Counted from the first letter of the stretch, positions 23,977 through 36,817 are shown. The stretch: DNA of 64,000 nt from Hevea brasiliensis (GCF_030052815.1 NC_079504.1:56733502-56797501); one strand, 5' to 3'. Made by a program: numbers and translations. Notes: a model not told the origin generated them from the letters alone.

Positions 23977-25322
23977 TGTAACACTCCCCACTAGACTACA
24001 GTGTAGCCGAGCGAAGTGTGCTAAATTCGGTGCCGGAGCACCCTAACTTGTCTTACTTTATTTCTTTAATAATTTTATTCTCGTTATATTTAATATCGAT
24101 TATTTTTTCAATGGAGAAACTAATGGAGTTTCCCCTATTTTATTATTGTTTGACGTGTTTTACTATTCACCTGTTTGAAAATTTCAATAGTATTTTAAAA
24201 TAAAAATCTCATTCATACTAATCATAATCATCTGATCAGTTCAAATATTCTCTACATAATTCAATTTCACATTCATTTCTATACTTTATCATTCATGCTC
24301 ATCATATTCATCTCACATTCAATTCTTGTAATTCACATACTTATTTGCACAAATCCATTCATACTCAATTCATATGTAATTATTCTCAAATTATATGAGC
24401 AAAATTTTCAAATTTCCTTACTTTACATAATTTACAAAAATAATTATATAATTTCATAATTTACATGATCTACAAATTAATTACAGTTTCATAATCTATA
24501 TTTGAACATACAATTCATAGTTTACATTATAAATAATAACTAATTATAATATACAAAATACATAATATGATCTATATGAGCTCTATCTACATGCATTGCT
24601 GAGGAGGTGACAACTTTTGATACTCTGCAGATTTAGACTCCCAAAATCCCCAGTCAAACGTCCATTGGGTTTTGGCTTCAATACCTGCGCGAAGGAAACA
24701 ATTCCATCGCGCTAAGCATTGCTGCTTAGTGGTGTAATAATATAGCAAGAAAATAATATAAAAATAAAGGTAGAAATAAACCATAGTTCGAATAATTTAG
24801 ATTTATAATTAATTTAGTTTCTAATATTAACTATCCTCTATCCTGCCATGTTCTTCTTTGTAGGTGCTCAGTTTAGAAATTTGCATTAATAATACACCAG
24901 ATACGAATAATCTAAAATTTAAACTTATGCTTATATTCTTATGTAAGTCACATTTGTAATGTTATTTAAGTTATAATTCTTCTACTAGTCTTTTTATCAC
25001 TTCCTTGATACTTTCTAAGTTGTTTACAATTATTTCGAAATATTTAAAATTTTTAGAACTAATTTAATTTACTTCAGACCCTTCTAAGAAACAAATATTT
25101 GGAGCTAATCTAATTTATTTCAGAACTTCTTACTCATTTATTTGCTTTCTAGCATTTTTAATTGCTAATATTCGTAACTTATTTTAATAAATTAGACTAC
25201 CCAAGTAACTTACGACAGGCTGATTAAACTGGAAAACGGGTTGTTGGCACTGGACACCATAGTGCCTCGGGCCGTCATACCATGGGATGCAGAACGTCAA
25301 CCACGTATGTAGTCAGTATGGC

Positions 25323-25400
25323 TAAAAAGCCATGATAACACATAATCGAGCATAAAAGCCATGAATGCGGGCATAAAGCCATGAATACAGGCATAAAGCC
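25323..25400. repeat. 20-bp repeats in LTR S (AAAGCCATGAATRCGGGCAT type)
   Basis: Three to four imperfect units of about 20 bp, each with GCCATGA...GGCATAAA, end in AAGCCTTTCGCAGTA. LTR2 has about six units (48873-48990). LTR1 has them split by the LTR2 insertion. Confidence 0.8.
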
Positions 25401-27263
25401 TTTCGCAGTAGTGCTAAAACAATACCCTATTGGCATGCCAATCTATCCAATTTGACACACATGTCTAGGCAATACAAGGGCACATAATATCATTAAATAT
25501 TAATATATTGTGTTTTATGACTTCATTATTTCATAAAAAATTCCATAATTTGTACATTCATCATAATATTCATACATTCCTTACATCATTCGTATTGATC
25601 ACAATTCGCAACAATGGTGTTCATGTACCATTGTACTCAAGACATTCTTCCTTTCTCTCATAAAGAAAACTAATGTTCCATTCATATTTTCATGTGATTC
25701 ATTTATTCATTATAATATTTATATGAATTCATAACTCATACAAGGTGGTATTACTTATGTTTTATTAGACCTACTAATAATGGGAATACAAATCTTAACT
25801 ATATACTCACATAACTTAAATGTTCATTAAGTCATTTAGGTGAACTACTATTTCTATTCCAAGTAATCCATGAACATTTCATGGATTCCAAATTTCATAC
25901 CTTAATTTCCTCTGCCAATTTAGTTTTTACACTTTGTGTCTTTGTATTACTATTCACATTACTGTTCACTCAAATTATTAACTTTTTAATATATAATAAA
26001 TTTATTAAACCTAAGTTCACCAAGATACCATATTTTGCATTCTAAAGTTGTTGGTATTGGTTGCCAATACCATTTCAAAGCTTATTTCATGTTATTCAAA
26101 ATTTTCAGATTTCATACCCTAGGTTTACTGTTCCATTGGTCATCTGTGCAGTAGGAATTTGACAAATTTATCTTCATGAAAGTTGTTCCTTATTGTGTCT
26201 AGTTACATTTCATTTTTTGAATCACTTAATTTGGAGTTTTGTAACTCAAGTTATGATCATTTTACCATAACTAGCCGGATTGACCTATACCCAGAATTTC
26301 TAGGCAATTTGGTTCTGCTAGATTTGGTGACCTAAGTTTAGTTAGCAATTTGACTAGGTTATGGTCAGAATTTAGATTTGAATTCTTCATGAAAGTTGTA
26401 GGGTTATGTCTTAGATTTCTACTGGTAAAATTTCAGATCAATTGAACTTGCCTACACTGAGTTATGACCATTTGAACAAACACTATTCATTTGATCATTT
26501 TTCACAGACAACCTACTGGTCACCCTGATTAGGGTAATTTTTAAGTCAACTTGGTTTGGTTTTCTGGGCAGGGTTTCTTCACCAAAGTTATACCATTATG
26601 TGTCTAGTTTCATGTCCAATTATCCTTTTCACCAATTGAATCTATACAACTCCAGTTATAGTTACCCAAACCTGCTGAACTCATACCTAGTCCTGCAGGT
26701 CACCAAGGGCAGCATGCCTAAGATCAACTCCATTATCCTTACTCACTTTAATCCCTCCTCACACACATTCAAATGGTCACTAATTGACCATTACAATGTT
26801 AATATATCATTACATAAGCAAAACTCTAATTTTTCACAAATCCTAATTCCCAAAGTGTCCATTTCATGCTATCCATGCCATCTAACACATCCAATCACAA
26901 ATACCTACTAAGCAACTCCAATAAACACATTTTATTTCATTTAAATTCATCAATTCCCATAGGTACACATGCTGACCAAAATTCTTCTTCCATCAAACAT
27001 GAATAATTTCTCAATTTTTTTCTTTTAGTTCTTTCCATTTTCATGCTCAAATTTAAGTTTACTAAAAGAATATGGAAGAAAATAGCACTAACCTCTTTTA
27101 ACCACTTTCTTGGCTTATTAAAACTTTAATCTCTCTTCAATTTTCTGCTACTTAAAGCTTTCTCAAGGTTTAGGGATAATTTTTTGTGAAGGAAGTTTAG
27201 GGTTTTGGGGTGGAAAGCTTAGGGAAAATTAAGCTTGAGCAAGAGCTTTCATGGAGGCCTTTT

Positions 27264-27267
<4 letters not shown>

Positions 27268-27297
<30 letters not shown>
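27268..27297. repeat. (CT)n microsatellite in LTR S
   Basis: About 15 CT units lie in the LTR. The related LTRs have only a shorter TC-rich run here, so the expansion belongs to this copy. Confidence 0.92.
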
Positions 27298-27300
<3 letters not shown>

Positions 27301-27981
27301 TTCAGCTCATATGAAGAAGGAATTGCTGGTTTCTTTTGTTTTTTTTTATCTCATTTTAAGTTCATTTTTATCTCTTTTTATTAGTTTGTCAAATGGTGAT
27401 TGGGTGGGGGCATGTTAATGACATCATGTGATGTCATAATTCCTAACTTCTTTTATTTTTCTTTCCTTTTTCTTTTCTACTCATTTCCAATTCAATTTTT
27501 AGTAATATTTATTCATATTTTAAATCATAATAATGATTTATTTAACTGGACAAGTCGGCCAAAAATCGTCTCTGAAGCCAAAATGACCAAAATGCCCTCC
27601 GTTTGGCTTATTGAGCCAAAATCGTCTGTACCGATCGAAAAACTTTTCTAAACCTTTTCTTGGCATTCTAATGCCATAAAAACCTCAATGACTCTCCTCT
27701 AGAGTCTCAAAAATTATTTTATGAATTTTCTCCTGGGTTTAGAGCTTCTAGTTGCGAAGACCGCAATTTCTCACTGGGTTACCCATCGCTAGGGCACCGG
27801 CTCATTTAACTTTGTTGTATTTTATTTCTAAAATTTTTCCTAAATTTTTCTTATTATTATTTAAGTTATTTATGACTCCTCACTCTAGTCTAAATATTTT
27901 TCCAGATGTTCGAGCTGTTTGGAACGACACCGGTCACCGAAACAGTAGAATGTGCGGAATTGCTACAGTGAGGGTGTTACA

Positions 27982-27986
27982 GTTGC
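27982..27986. repeat. Target-site duplication of solo LTR S, right copy (GTTGC)
   Basis: This is identical to 23972-23976. Copia-2 leader continues after it. Confidence 0.93.
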
Positions 27987-28231
27987 TCACTTATAGTTTA
28001 TTGTAATTCCAATAATGGATGTACCTGAGGATGATCAATAGGATTATAAGAATTCAATCACCCACTAGAAATCCATCCAACTAGGATTTCCGTTTTCTAC
28101 TTTGGAAGTGTAGGATTCGCTAAGTTAATAAGAGGACCAATTTGATTAAAAGACCACAATCATTTTGGTTAATTACATGATACATTTACTAATTAATCTG
28201 GTTATTTTCTACAGTTAATTTTCTGATAATA
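27987..28231 (+). other. Copia-2 leader, second part
   Basis: This is the leader after the S insertion, up to the gag start at 28232. It is AT-rich and repeats the GATGTACCTGAG motif of the first part. No gene is visible. Confidence 0.7.
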
Positions 28232-29050
28232 ATGAGCACACCACAACCACCACCATCCAATATCCTTGCAAGCATACTTGATTGCAATAGGTAGACAGGA
28301 TCTAATCTATCTGATTGGCTAAGAAATTTGAAACTTGTCCTGAACCTTGAACATATAGGATATGTTCTAGATTCAAATGTTCCTGGTCCCTTACCTCCAG
28401 AGGCCACTCAAGAGGAACATGAAACTGTGGACAAGTGGAAGGAGAATGATATGAGAGCTAAGTGTTAGACGCTTGCTTCTATGAGTAATGAGTTACAGAA
28501 GCAACATGAGAACATGCAGAGTGCGAGTGAGATCCTCCTTCACCTACAAGAGTTATATGGTGAGCACAACAGGAATGCTAGGTATGAGATATCTAGACAG
28601 TTGTTCCGCATGAGGATGTCTGAGAGACAGAATGTTGGGGATCATGTCCACAAGATGATTCGGCTGATTAAGCAATTAGAACATCTTGACTTTAACAAGG
28701 ATTTCCAACTGCAAACGGATTTGATCCTTCAGTCCCTTCTGAGTCTTTTGGGAATTTTGTGACAAATTTCCATATGACTAAGTAGGAATGCACCTATGCT
28801 GGTTTACTCAACATGTTGGTTATTGCCTCAATGAATATGCCAGGCAATAAAGGAAAAGAGGTTTAGGGTTTCATCTTCTTCTGCTGGAAAGTCCAACAAG
28901 AAGAAGGGCAATAAGAAAAAGAAACCTCAGATTCCTGGTCCTTCCAAGAAAATAGCTAAACAGAAAGGGAAGACTAAAGCTAATAAAGGCAAAAGAAAGT
29001 GTTTCCACTGCCAGTAGGATGGGCACTAGAAAGGGAACTACCCAGAGTAT
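28232..29050 (+). pseudogene. Copia-2 gag (UBN2-type), broken, ending in a damaged zinc knuckle
   Basis: The ATG at 28232 opens MSTPQPPPSNILASIL, followed by TGSNLSDWLRNLKLVLN, the usual copia gag N-terminus. Stops occur near 28292 and 28466. The core is open at 28481-28762 (ELQKQHENM, ILLHLQELYGEHNRNARYE, QLFRMRMSERQNVGDHVHKM). A K-rich basic segment follows. The CCHC knuckle reads CFHCQ then stop, DGH, stop, KGNY: two stops and the last cysteine replaced by tyrosine. Directly after the knuckle the sequence passes into the GAG-pre-integrase region, with no protease between. Confidence 0.88.
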
Positions 29051-30111
29051 AGCAATCTAAAAGAATGCAATGCCATGGTGAAAATCAACTCAAGTTCAAA
29101 ATATATTTGGCACTTAAGATTAGGTCATGTTGCAGAAGATAGGGTTGCAAAACTGGAGAAAATGGAGATTTTATCCTCATTGGGTTCTAAAACTACTCCA
29201 ACTTGTGAATCTACCTTCAGGGAAAAATGACTAGATCAATCTTTGTTGGACAAGGGCTAAGAGCTGAAAATATTTTGGAGCTAATACATAGTGATATATG
29301 TGGTCCATTTAAAGAAATGGCTAGAGGCAGTTTTCATTATTCTATTACCTTTACTGATAATAAATCAAGGTTTGGGTATTTGTATTTGATGAAATACAAA
29401 CATGAATCCTTTGAAAAGTTCAAAGAATTTAAATCTGAAGTAGAAAATCAAACAGGAAAAAGTATTAAAGCTCTTCGATCAGATTGTGGAGGTGAATACT
29501 TGAGTACTGAATTTGATGAATACTTGAGAGAGCATGGCATTGTTTCCGAGCTGACTCCTCTAGGAACACCACAGCTGAATGGTGTATCTGAAAGGAGAAA
29601 TCGTACCTTATTGGATATGGTACGTAGTATGATGAGCTATACTGATATGCCAATCTCCTTTTGGGGATTTGCATTAGAATCAGCTTTGTCTATTCTGAAT
29701 AGGATTCCATCAAAATCAGTATCTTCCGCACCTTATGAGATATGGCATGGAAGAAAACCAAGTCTTAAGCATGTTAAGATTTGGGGTTGTCCAGCTTATG
29801 TTAAAAAGCTGAACACTGATAAATTGGAAACTAGATCAAAAAAGGGTCGATTTGTTGGATATCCAAAAGATAGTTTTGGATACTATTTTTATTTGCCTAC
29901 ATCTCAAAAGGTTGTAGTAAGTTGAGATGCCACATTTCTTGAACAACAGTTTGTTCAAGAAAGAGGCAAAGGAAGGCAAATAGAGTTAGAATTGGAAAAT
30001 TCTGACCAACCAACAAATCAGATGGATATAGATCCATCTAGTCAACATACATCTATTGATGAAACATCTACAGTTTTTCCTCGTTGATCAACCAGGGTAT
30101 CTCACCCACCA
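29051..30111 (+). pseudogene. Copia-2 GAG-pre-integrase and integrase
   Basis: NLKECNAM and HLRLGHVAEDR are followed by a one-base loss near 29212 that destroys the second zinc cysteine pair (CESC). From 29227 to 29925 the integrase core is open (232 aa). All three catalytic acids are in view: HSDICGPF, RSDCGGEY and NGVSERRNR. SFWGFALESAL, WGCPAYVKKL and GRFVGYPKDSFGYYFYLP follow. A TGA at 29923-29925 and a further stop near 30086 break the link to RT. The integrase catalytic triad is better kept here than in copia-1. Confidence 0.9.
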
Positions 30112-31102
30112 GTGAGATATGGTTTCCTTCATGAAGAAGAACAAGACTTATCTACTCATGAAGAAGTACATCATGGAGATGATCCACTGACCTATGAAGA
30201 AGCTATATCAGATATAAACTCTTCAAAATGGATTGATGCTATGAAATCCGAGATTGATTCCATGTATAAGAATGAAGTTTGGGATCTTGTTGACCCACCT
30301 GAAGATATTGGACCTATAGGGAACAAATGGGTTTTCAAGAAGAAAATTGGTTCTGATGGAAAGGTAGAGACCTATAAAGCAAGGCTAGTAATGAAAGGGT
30401 TTAGCTAAAGGCAAGGAATCGACTATGAGGAGATTTTCTCGCCTGTTTCCATGCTTAAATCAATTAGGTTCTATTAGCAATAGCTGTATGCTATGATTAT
30501 GAGATTTGGCAGATGGATGTCAAAACAGCTTTTCTCAATAGATTCATTGAAGAAAACATTTTCATGAAACAACCTAGGGGTTTTGAATCCCAAGATGGTT
30601 CCAAAGTGCGCAAGCTAAAGTGATCCATTTATGAGTTAAAACAAGCTTCGAGGAGATGGAACATCCATTTTGATGAAGCCATTAAGTTATTTAGTTTTAT
30701 CAAAAATGAGGATGAGCCATGTGTATATAAGAAGGTTAGTGATAGTGCTGTCACTTTCCTTGTCTTATATGTGGATGGCATTTTGTTGATGGGTAATAAC
30801 ACAGGTATGTTGACAACTGTAAAGGTATGGTTGTCAAATACATTCTCCATAAAAGACTTAGGGGAGGCAACCTATATTCTTGGGATTCGTATCTATAGAG
30901 ATAGAGCGAAAAGAATAATTGGTTTATCCCAAAGTTTATACTTGGAAAAGGTGTTAAAGAGGTTTAACATGCTTGATTTCAAGAGAAGATTATTACCAGT
31001 GAGACATGGTATCCATCTTTCTAAAGAGATGTCTCCAAAGACACCTGAAGAAAGAGATAAAATGGCCAGGATTCCATATGCTTCGACTATTGAAAGTTTG
31101 AT
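30112..31102 (+). pseudogene. Copia-2 reverse transcriptase, motif C changed, cut by element A
   Basis: The first open part is 30112-30408 (RYGFLHEEEQ, NKWVFKKK, YKARLVMKGF), ending in TAG. Frameshifts and stops follow at about 30470-30625. Motif A is retained (WQMDVKTAF at about 30511-30535). The catalytic loop reads LYVDGILLMG at about 30764-30793, so the second aspartate of YVDD is glycine. The 30771-31102 stretch continues the palm/thumb (DLGEATYILGI, VLKRFNMLD, YASTIESLI) and is cut after ATTGAAAGTTTGAT by element A at 31103. It resumes at 43308. Confidence 0.92.
31098..31102. repeat. Target-site duplication of element A, left copy (TTGAT)
   Basis: TTGAT precedes TGTCACACC at 31103. The same five bases are at 43303-43307. 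The equivalent uninterrupted site in copia-1 (about 4290-4310) reads GGAATTTTGATATATGCA. Confidence 0.97.
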
Positions 31103-34100
31103 TGTCACACCTTACCCCTCTGTAAGGCATAACATGATCCCGTAGAATACTTAATGAACTACCGAACTTCACCTACCGATAACTCATTAAGTACCCTACA
31201 AGGGATTTTAAAACGATTTTCTTACATTTTGGAAGTGGTGAGCATTTTAGTGAGAATTAAAAAGTCATTTATTCAAGCTTAAATACTAGTAAAAATTTTG
31301 TCCATTTTAAATTTTGCCGCAATTTTTATAAAAATTTTGACGGAGTTCCCTCTGTATTTTGAGAAACCAGTTCTTCAAAGACCTGTAAAAAGCACTTCCA
31401 AAAATATTTCACAACTCCCAACCTCCAATAAATCACAATTCAACTCCAATCAATTCATTTCAAAACAGTTCCACAATCCAAATCAAATTTATCAACTCAA
31501 AATAGTTAATAACTCCATTCACAAAGCATAAAGTAGGAATTTCATATGTACAAATATTAAATTTACAGAAGAAAGTCCAAAATAATATCATTACAATTTA
31601 TTTACAACTGCTCAACTTACATTGATACAAATAACATTTCTATATTTACATCAAGATTATCTACAAGGGTATAAAATAATACCCGTACAAAATGATCAGA
31701 GTAGTCCTCGATTTAATGACTCACTTTCTTTGCTTTCTCCTTGCTCTTATCTGCGACAGCAAAATAAGCTATCGCTGAGTATAAAAATACTCAGTGGTGC
31801 ACAATAAAAATTCAAAATGCAATAAATAAATCATTCATTGCCAAACATAATTTAAATGTTTTTCAATCACATTTCACAAATGTTAAAGTTCATAATAACA
31901 TCATTTTGTCAAATAATCTATTAAACACAGTTTAGTCAAACAATTTTATAAACACAGTGTTGCCAAAGTCACACACAACTTAAGCCATGACACAAAATTT
32001 CCGATCAATGCCGTGTTGTACACCACGACAAAGCAATCTCAACCCCATTAATCGAAATCAATGAGGGAGGTGGCTAGCTAGCTAATGAGTACTCATCCGA
32101 TCTCGACCTCAACTGGTAAGCCAGAGAGGGAGGAAAATAAACGATCTCAACCCCATAAATGGAGGAGGAATAATAAGTAACTGTCATGCTAAGTGTGAAT
32201 CAAAAATCCATTTCAAACATTTCATTCAAATATTGCATACAAAAATCAAATCAATTTCCAAAGTTGCAATTTGATCACAAGGTGGCAACACAAAAGTTCA
32301 TAAATTTATAATGCGTACTAAATCAAATTTTTTTTTTCAAGGGTAAAATGCTTGAATAGGATTTATTGTGCACAAACTCGATCGAGTCGCCTCTAGGCCT
32401 TGACTCGATCTTTCAGGCTTCAAGTCTTTTCATTGAAACACATAATTTCACAGTGTCTCAGTACCATAACTTAGCATAAATCCAAAAATAAATTTCACTT
32501 TATTTTAACTGACTCTATTGCGATAAATTCGACGTTCTCGAAGTTTTTGTGTTTTGGGTTACTATTCACTACACTATTCAAGTCAAATTGTTGACTTTTC
32601 AAGGCTTAATAGGTATGGGAACTCCAACTTCACCCACATACCACATTTTGGTCATTAAACTTGTTGGTTTTGGTCATTTTCTCAAAGCTTAGGTCATTTT
32701 GGCAAAATTGCCAATTTTCGGTTTTGGTGCTCCGAAGTTGCACTGTTCCATTGGTCAATCTACTGTTGGAATTTGGCAAAACTTCCTTCATAGAAAATGT
32801 TCCTTATTGTCTTAAGTATATTCTTATTTTTGGATCACCCCAATCGGAGTTTTTTAGCTCAAGTTATAGCCAAAATACGATTCGCTCACGTAATCGCTCA
32901 TACTGCAACTATGGTTCTGGCAGATTTTTGGTCCAACTTCATTCAATAATTGATCAAGTTAAGTCCATAATTTGATCTAATTTACTTCATACGAAATGTT
33001 CTACTATGTCTTAAGTTTCCATCGGTTTAAGAATCGCCTAAATCGGAGTTTTCTAGGGAGAGTTATAGCCATTGGAACTTTACTGCCCAATGGCAATTCT
33101 GTAGAGTTGCAGGTTTAATAACTCAACTTTGCTCAATAATTTGACTAGGTTAATGGCATAATTTGGGGTAGTGTTCTTCATAAAAGTTTTAGATCTATGT
33201 TTTATCTAATTACTGGTAAAATTTAAGGTCAATTTGACCTGTCTATCTCGAATTATGACCAAATGAACAGTTACTGTTCATTTGGTCGATTTGCGATGCA
33301 AGGCACCGCTCTCATTTCACTTTGGTCAATTGGTTCACCAAGTTTTAGTCAGTTTTTGGCCATGGTTCCTTAATGAAAATTGTGTCCTTTTATGTCTATT
33401 TTCATCCCTAATTGGTGGCATATCAATTGGGCTTGTAAAATTCCCGTTTTGGTCCTTCAAACTAGGTTTGGTCATGCTGATTGACCTACGAATTTGTCTT
33501 CCATTCTAACACTTCCCATACATTTCCTTTGGTCATTATTGACCATTTTTCAGTTCAAAATTGGTCAAAGATATCAATTATGCATTTCTCCAAAATTTGG
33601 TTCACAAACCCTAACATTCAAACCCTAACTCACTCATTCAATCACAATTGGTGCATTTCCATCTTAACACCATACTAATGCAAGTTTATTAACATCTTTA
33701 ATTCCCTTTAAACACATCAAACCATACCAATCATACTCCCATCAACCAGGCCAAAATTTCAGTTTAGTCCTTCTCCCATGATTTTATTTCATTTCATAAT
33801 TTCTAAGCTCATTTCAATCATCACACATGCATTTAAATGGAAGAATAAGGAGTTTAACATACTAACCTCAATTTAAAGCTTCAAATCTCTCTCTTAGCCC
33901 TTCTTTCTTCTTGTAGTCTTCTTCCCAAGTTACAATATCAAGCTCTAATGAAGTTTTTATGAGGGTTATTAAGGTTGGATAAGGAGAAATTAAGCTTAGT
34001 GTAAGCTTAAGGGAAGGATTTTCATGGAGGAAGTGTGGGAAGAAAGTGGGCGGCACCAAGGAAGAAGAAATAAGGTTTTTTTTTTTCTTTCTTTTCTTTA

Positions 34101-34752
34101 ATCTTATCCCTTTTAGAAGACCAAAAATTCCAAATTAATAAATAACTTAATTAATTTCTTATTGACATCATTCATGATCTCATCACCTTTGACTTTTCCA
34201 TCTTCTTCTTTTTCTTTTTCTTTTTCTTTTTTTTTTTCTATTTTTCTATTAGTTCTTTAATTTAATTCTCGATTCCGAAATTTTCTTTTCTCTGATTTTA
34301 TTTAACAGTTAGGTCAGGAGTCAGCTCTCGGGGTCAATTGACCAAATTGCCCCTCGCCGGTTCAACCCAGTTTGTAAATAATTCCATATTTCTTTCGGCT
34401 CCCTAACCTAATTATTTGACTGGCTTAACAGTTCTTTTTCATGATTTTCTCTTTTCCACTATGTTCATAAGGTCCTAAGGACCGCAGCGTCACATTTTAC
34501 GATTCGAAATTTTAGTTTAAAATGACTTGTGATGCGTTCTAGAGGTCACTCATCATTTGTGACTCTCGGCTCGTTTAACCTCTTATGTTCTATTTTTCTT
34601 ATTTATAGTTAACTAATTAAACATTACTAATTATTTGTGTTTATGGCTTCTCTAGTTGTCTTAAGTATGGTTCTAATCCCCTTAATTTTCCGGACCGACA
34701 CTGGTCACCGGAATAGTGAAATCTACCAGGCTATGCAAACAGGGGTGTTACA
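31103..34752 (-). mobile_element. Element A 3' LTR (3650 bp)
   Basis: It runs from TGTCACACCTTACCCC to GGGGTGTTACA. It pairs with 39616-43302 over its whole length, with clustered small differences. The conserved hairpin is at 31775-31794 with perfect 8-bp arms. Open frames at 31298-31531, 31622-31807, 32661-32975, 33282-33678, 33868-34059(-) and 34716-34898 recur in the partner LTR or overlap LTR ends and carry no domain. Confidence 0.96.
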
Positions 34753-34768
34753 ATTCTCCCCCCCTTAA
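34753..34768 (-). promoter_or_regulatory. Polypurine tract of element A
   Basis: On the minus strand AAGGGGGGGAGAAT lies directly before the 3' LTR. It would prime plus-strand DNA synthesis. The identical arrangement is seen in element B. Confidence 0.9.
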
Positions 34769-34809
34769 AATAAATTTCGTCTCGAAATTTTACCTGGTAT
34801 CAATCTCTG

Positions 34810-35520
34810 AACAGCTATGGGTGTTGTCTCCTCATGTCCTCCTCTCGTTCCAAAGTAGCTTCTTGGCCCGAATGATGGTTCCACAGCACTTTTACTAATG
34901 GTATCTGCTTGTTCCGTAGCTGTTTCACCTCATAAGCCAGAATCTGGAATCACTTCAATTTCTTCTACTGGTAGTACATGAGATGGGTCTGATCGATACC
35001 TCCTCAACATAGACACATGGAAGACATTATGTATCTTCTCTAACTCTGGAGGTAGTGCTAAACGATAAGCCAAAGGACCCACTCTTTCCAATACCTCATA
35101 TGGCCCGATAAAATGAGGACTTAGTTTCCCCTTTCTGCCGAATCTCATAATCCTCTTCCAAGGAGAAACTTTGAGGAAAACTTTCTCACCCACTGCATGC
35201 TGAATATCCCTTCTTTTCAAATCAATATAGGACTTCTGACGGTCTGATGCAACTTTAAGTCGATCTCTGATTACCCTGATCTTCTCTTTAGTCTGTTGAA
35301 CTATTTCGGGTCCAATCATTTTTCTTTCACCCACGTCATTCCAACACAACGGGGTTCTACATTTTCTGCCATACAAAGCTTCATATGGAGGCATCCTAAT
35401 GCTTGATTGGTAGCTGTTGTTATAAGCAAACTCAATCAAAGGCAAGTGTGTATCCCAACTACCCTCAAACTCAATCACACAAGCCCGTAGCATGTCCTCC
35501 AAGATCTGAATTACCCTCTC
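34810..35520 (-). pseudogene. Element A integrase C-terminus with frameshifted chromodomain
   Basis: The frame 35502-34930 (190 aa) carries the region after the integrase core: EFEGSWDTHLPLIEFAYNN, PYEALYGRKCRTPLCW, KVASDRQKSYIDLKRRDI, KVFLKVSPWKRIMRFGRKG, LSPHFIGPYEVLERVG and NVFHVSMLRRY. The frame ends at a TGA near 34928. In another frame the chromodomain-like tail is readable (VKQLRNKQIPLVKVLW, then HHSGQEATLERE). Such tails direct integration toward particular chromatin in Tekay-type chromoviruses. The sequence passes from ERVIQ into ILEDML with no intervening DNA at about 35510, unlike element C. Confidence 0.9.
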
Positions 35521-35608
35521 GGGTGGCCATGCATGCGTGGGTGGAATGCGATCAAGTTCAATCTAGTTCCTAGGGCTCTCAAGACTACCCTAGAATCTAG
35601 AAGTGAAC

Positions 35609-36286
35609 CTAGGATCTTTGTCTGATCGATGAATACGGCACTCCATGCAGTCTCACAATCTCATCAATGTACAATCTGGCCAATCTGTCTAAACTGTAGT
35701 CCATTCGGACTGGCAGAAAATGAGCAGACTTAGTCAGTCTATCAATAATGACCCATACAGCATCATGACTCTTCTGTGTCCTCGGAAGTCCCATTACAAA
35801 ATCCATCGTTATCCTTTCCCATTTCCATTCTGGCACTAGTAGTGGGTGTAACAACCCAGTTGGTACTTGATGCTCTGCCTTTACTTGCTGACAAGTTAGG
35901 CATTTGGATACAAACTCTGCCACATCTCTCTTCATACCCATCCACCAGTAATGCTCCTTTAGCCCTCTATACATTTTTGTACCACCAGGGTGCATAGCAA
36001 AAGGAGACTCATGTGCTTCTTTCAAAATGATCTGCCTCAAATCAACATCATTAGGAATACACATTCTGCCCTGGTGTAGCAGTAAACCATCATATCTGAT
36101 TGAGAACTTTGATTTCTTGCCCTGTCGAACCTCCTCCAATAGCTTCTGATACTTTTCATCATTCTGAGCAACCATTCTGATCTGATCAATTAATAATGGC
36201 TGTACATGCCATGCAACTGTTGTCTGCCCCTCATCATTAATCTCTAAACTGGCATGTAATGATCTCAACTCATGTACCAAAGACAA
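35609..36286 (-). pseudogene. Element A integrase, zinc-binding and core domains
   Basis: The 225-aa open frame has the HHCC zinc domain (ESPFAMHPGGTKMY...HYWWMGMKRDV...[12 protein letters not shown]) and the start of the catalytic core, with the first aspartate in ITMDFVMGLPR and the conserved [15 protein letters not shown]. The second-aspartate region (family form SDRDPRF) is disrupted near 35620, where the frame is lost, and the segment 35520-35609 is scrambled, including the HPQTDGQ motif. A TAG separates it from RNase H (36287-36295). Confidence 0.92.
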
Positions 36287-36295
36287 AGGAGTAGC

Positions 36296-36817
36296 CTATA
36301 GACTTGCCATAGTCTTGCGACTTAAGGCGTCAGCCACAACATTAGTTTTCCCTGGCTGATAGTCTATCAGACAATCGTAGTCTTTTATCAACTCTAACCA
36401 CCTCCTCTGTCTCAAATTTAACTCTCTCTGGGTGCCCAAATACTTCAAACTCTTATGATCTGTGTAGATGTAGCACTTCTCCCCATATAAATAGTGCCTC
36501 CAGATCTTAAGAGCAAACACAATGGCTGTAAGCTCCAAGTCATGTGTCAAATAATTCCTTTCATGCGGTTTTAGCTGGCGTGATGCATAGGCAATGACAT
36601 TTCGATCTTGCATCAACACACAACCTAACCCATTGTGAGAAATATCGCTGTAAACTATATATTCTTTACCCGGTGCAGGTAAAGTCAGGACTGGAGCCTC
36701 TGTCAAACATCTTTTCAATTCATCAAAACTTTGCTGGCATTTATCCGTCCACTGAAATTTCACATCCTTTCTAAGTAGCTTGGTCAATGGAGATGCCAAC
36801 ATAGAGAATCCCTTCAC
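36296..36817 (-). pseudogene. Element A RNase H
   Basis: The 173-aa frame carries the end of RT ([34 protein letters not shown]) and RNase H, with [18 protein letters not shown] (first aspartate), the [17 protein letters not shown] glutamate helix, [13 protein letters not shown] (aspartate) and NVVADALSR. The catalytic acids are in place. Stops lie on both sides: TGA at 36818-36820 after AGYYR, and TAG just before the integrase frame. Confidence 0.93.

Larger units (their letters stand above)
23977..27981 (-). mobile_element. Solo LTR S (4005 bp) of a chromovirus, nested in the copia-2 leader
   Basis: The ends are TGTAACACTCCCC and GAGGGTGTTACA, flanked by a perfect GTTGC duplication, with no interior sequence. 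This is what unequal recombination between two LTRs leaves. It carries the conserved hairpin at 24712-24729, the 20-bp repeats at about 25323-25400, an 8-bp-arm inverted repeat at 26772-26792, a (CT)n run at 27268-27297 and the shared terminal block at about 27915-27981. It belongs to the same family as LTR1 and LTR2. Open frames at 24018, 24587(-), 26600, 27400 and 27752 are LTR sequence without domains. Confidence 0.95.

Noticed and set aside
25323..25400. CRISPR-like repeats
   Set aside because: Units are directly adjacent without unique spacers, imperfect, and inside a plant LTR.
26600..26911. 103-aa open frame in solo LTR S
   Set aside because: The same region in LTR1 is not open in this form. 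It has no domain and lies in non-coding LTR.
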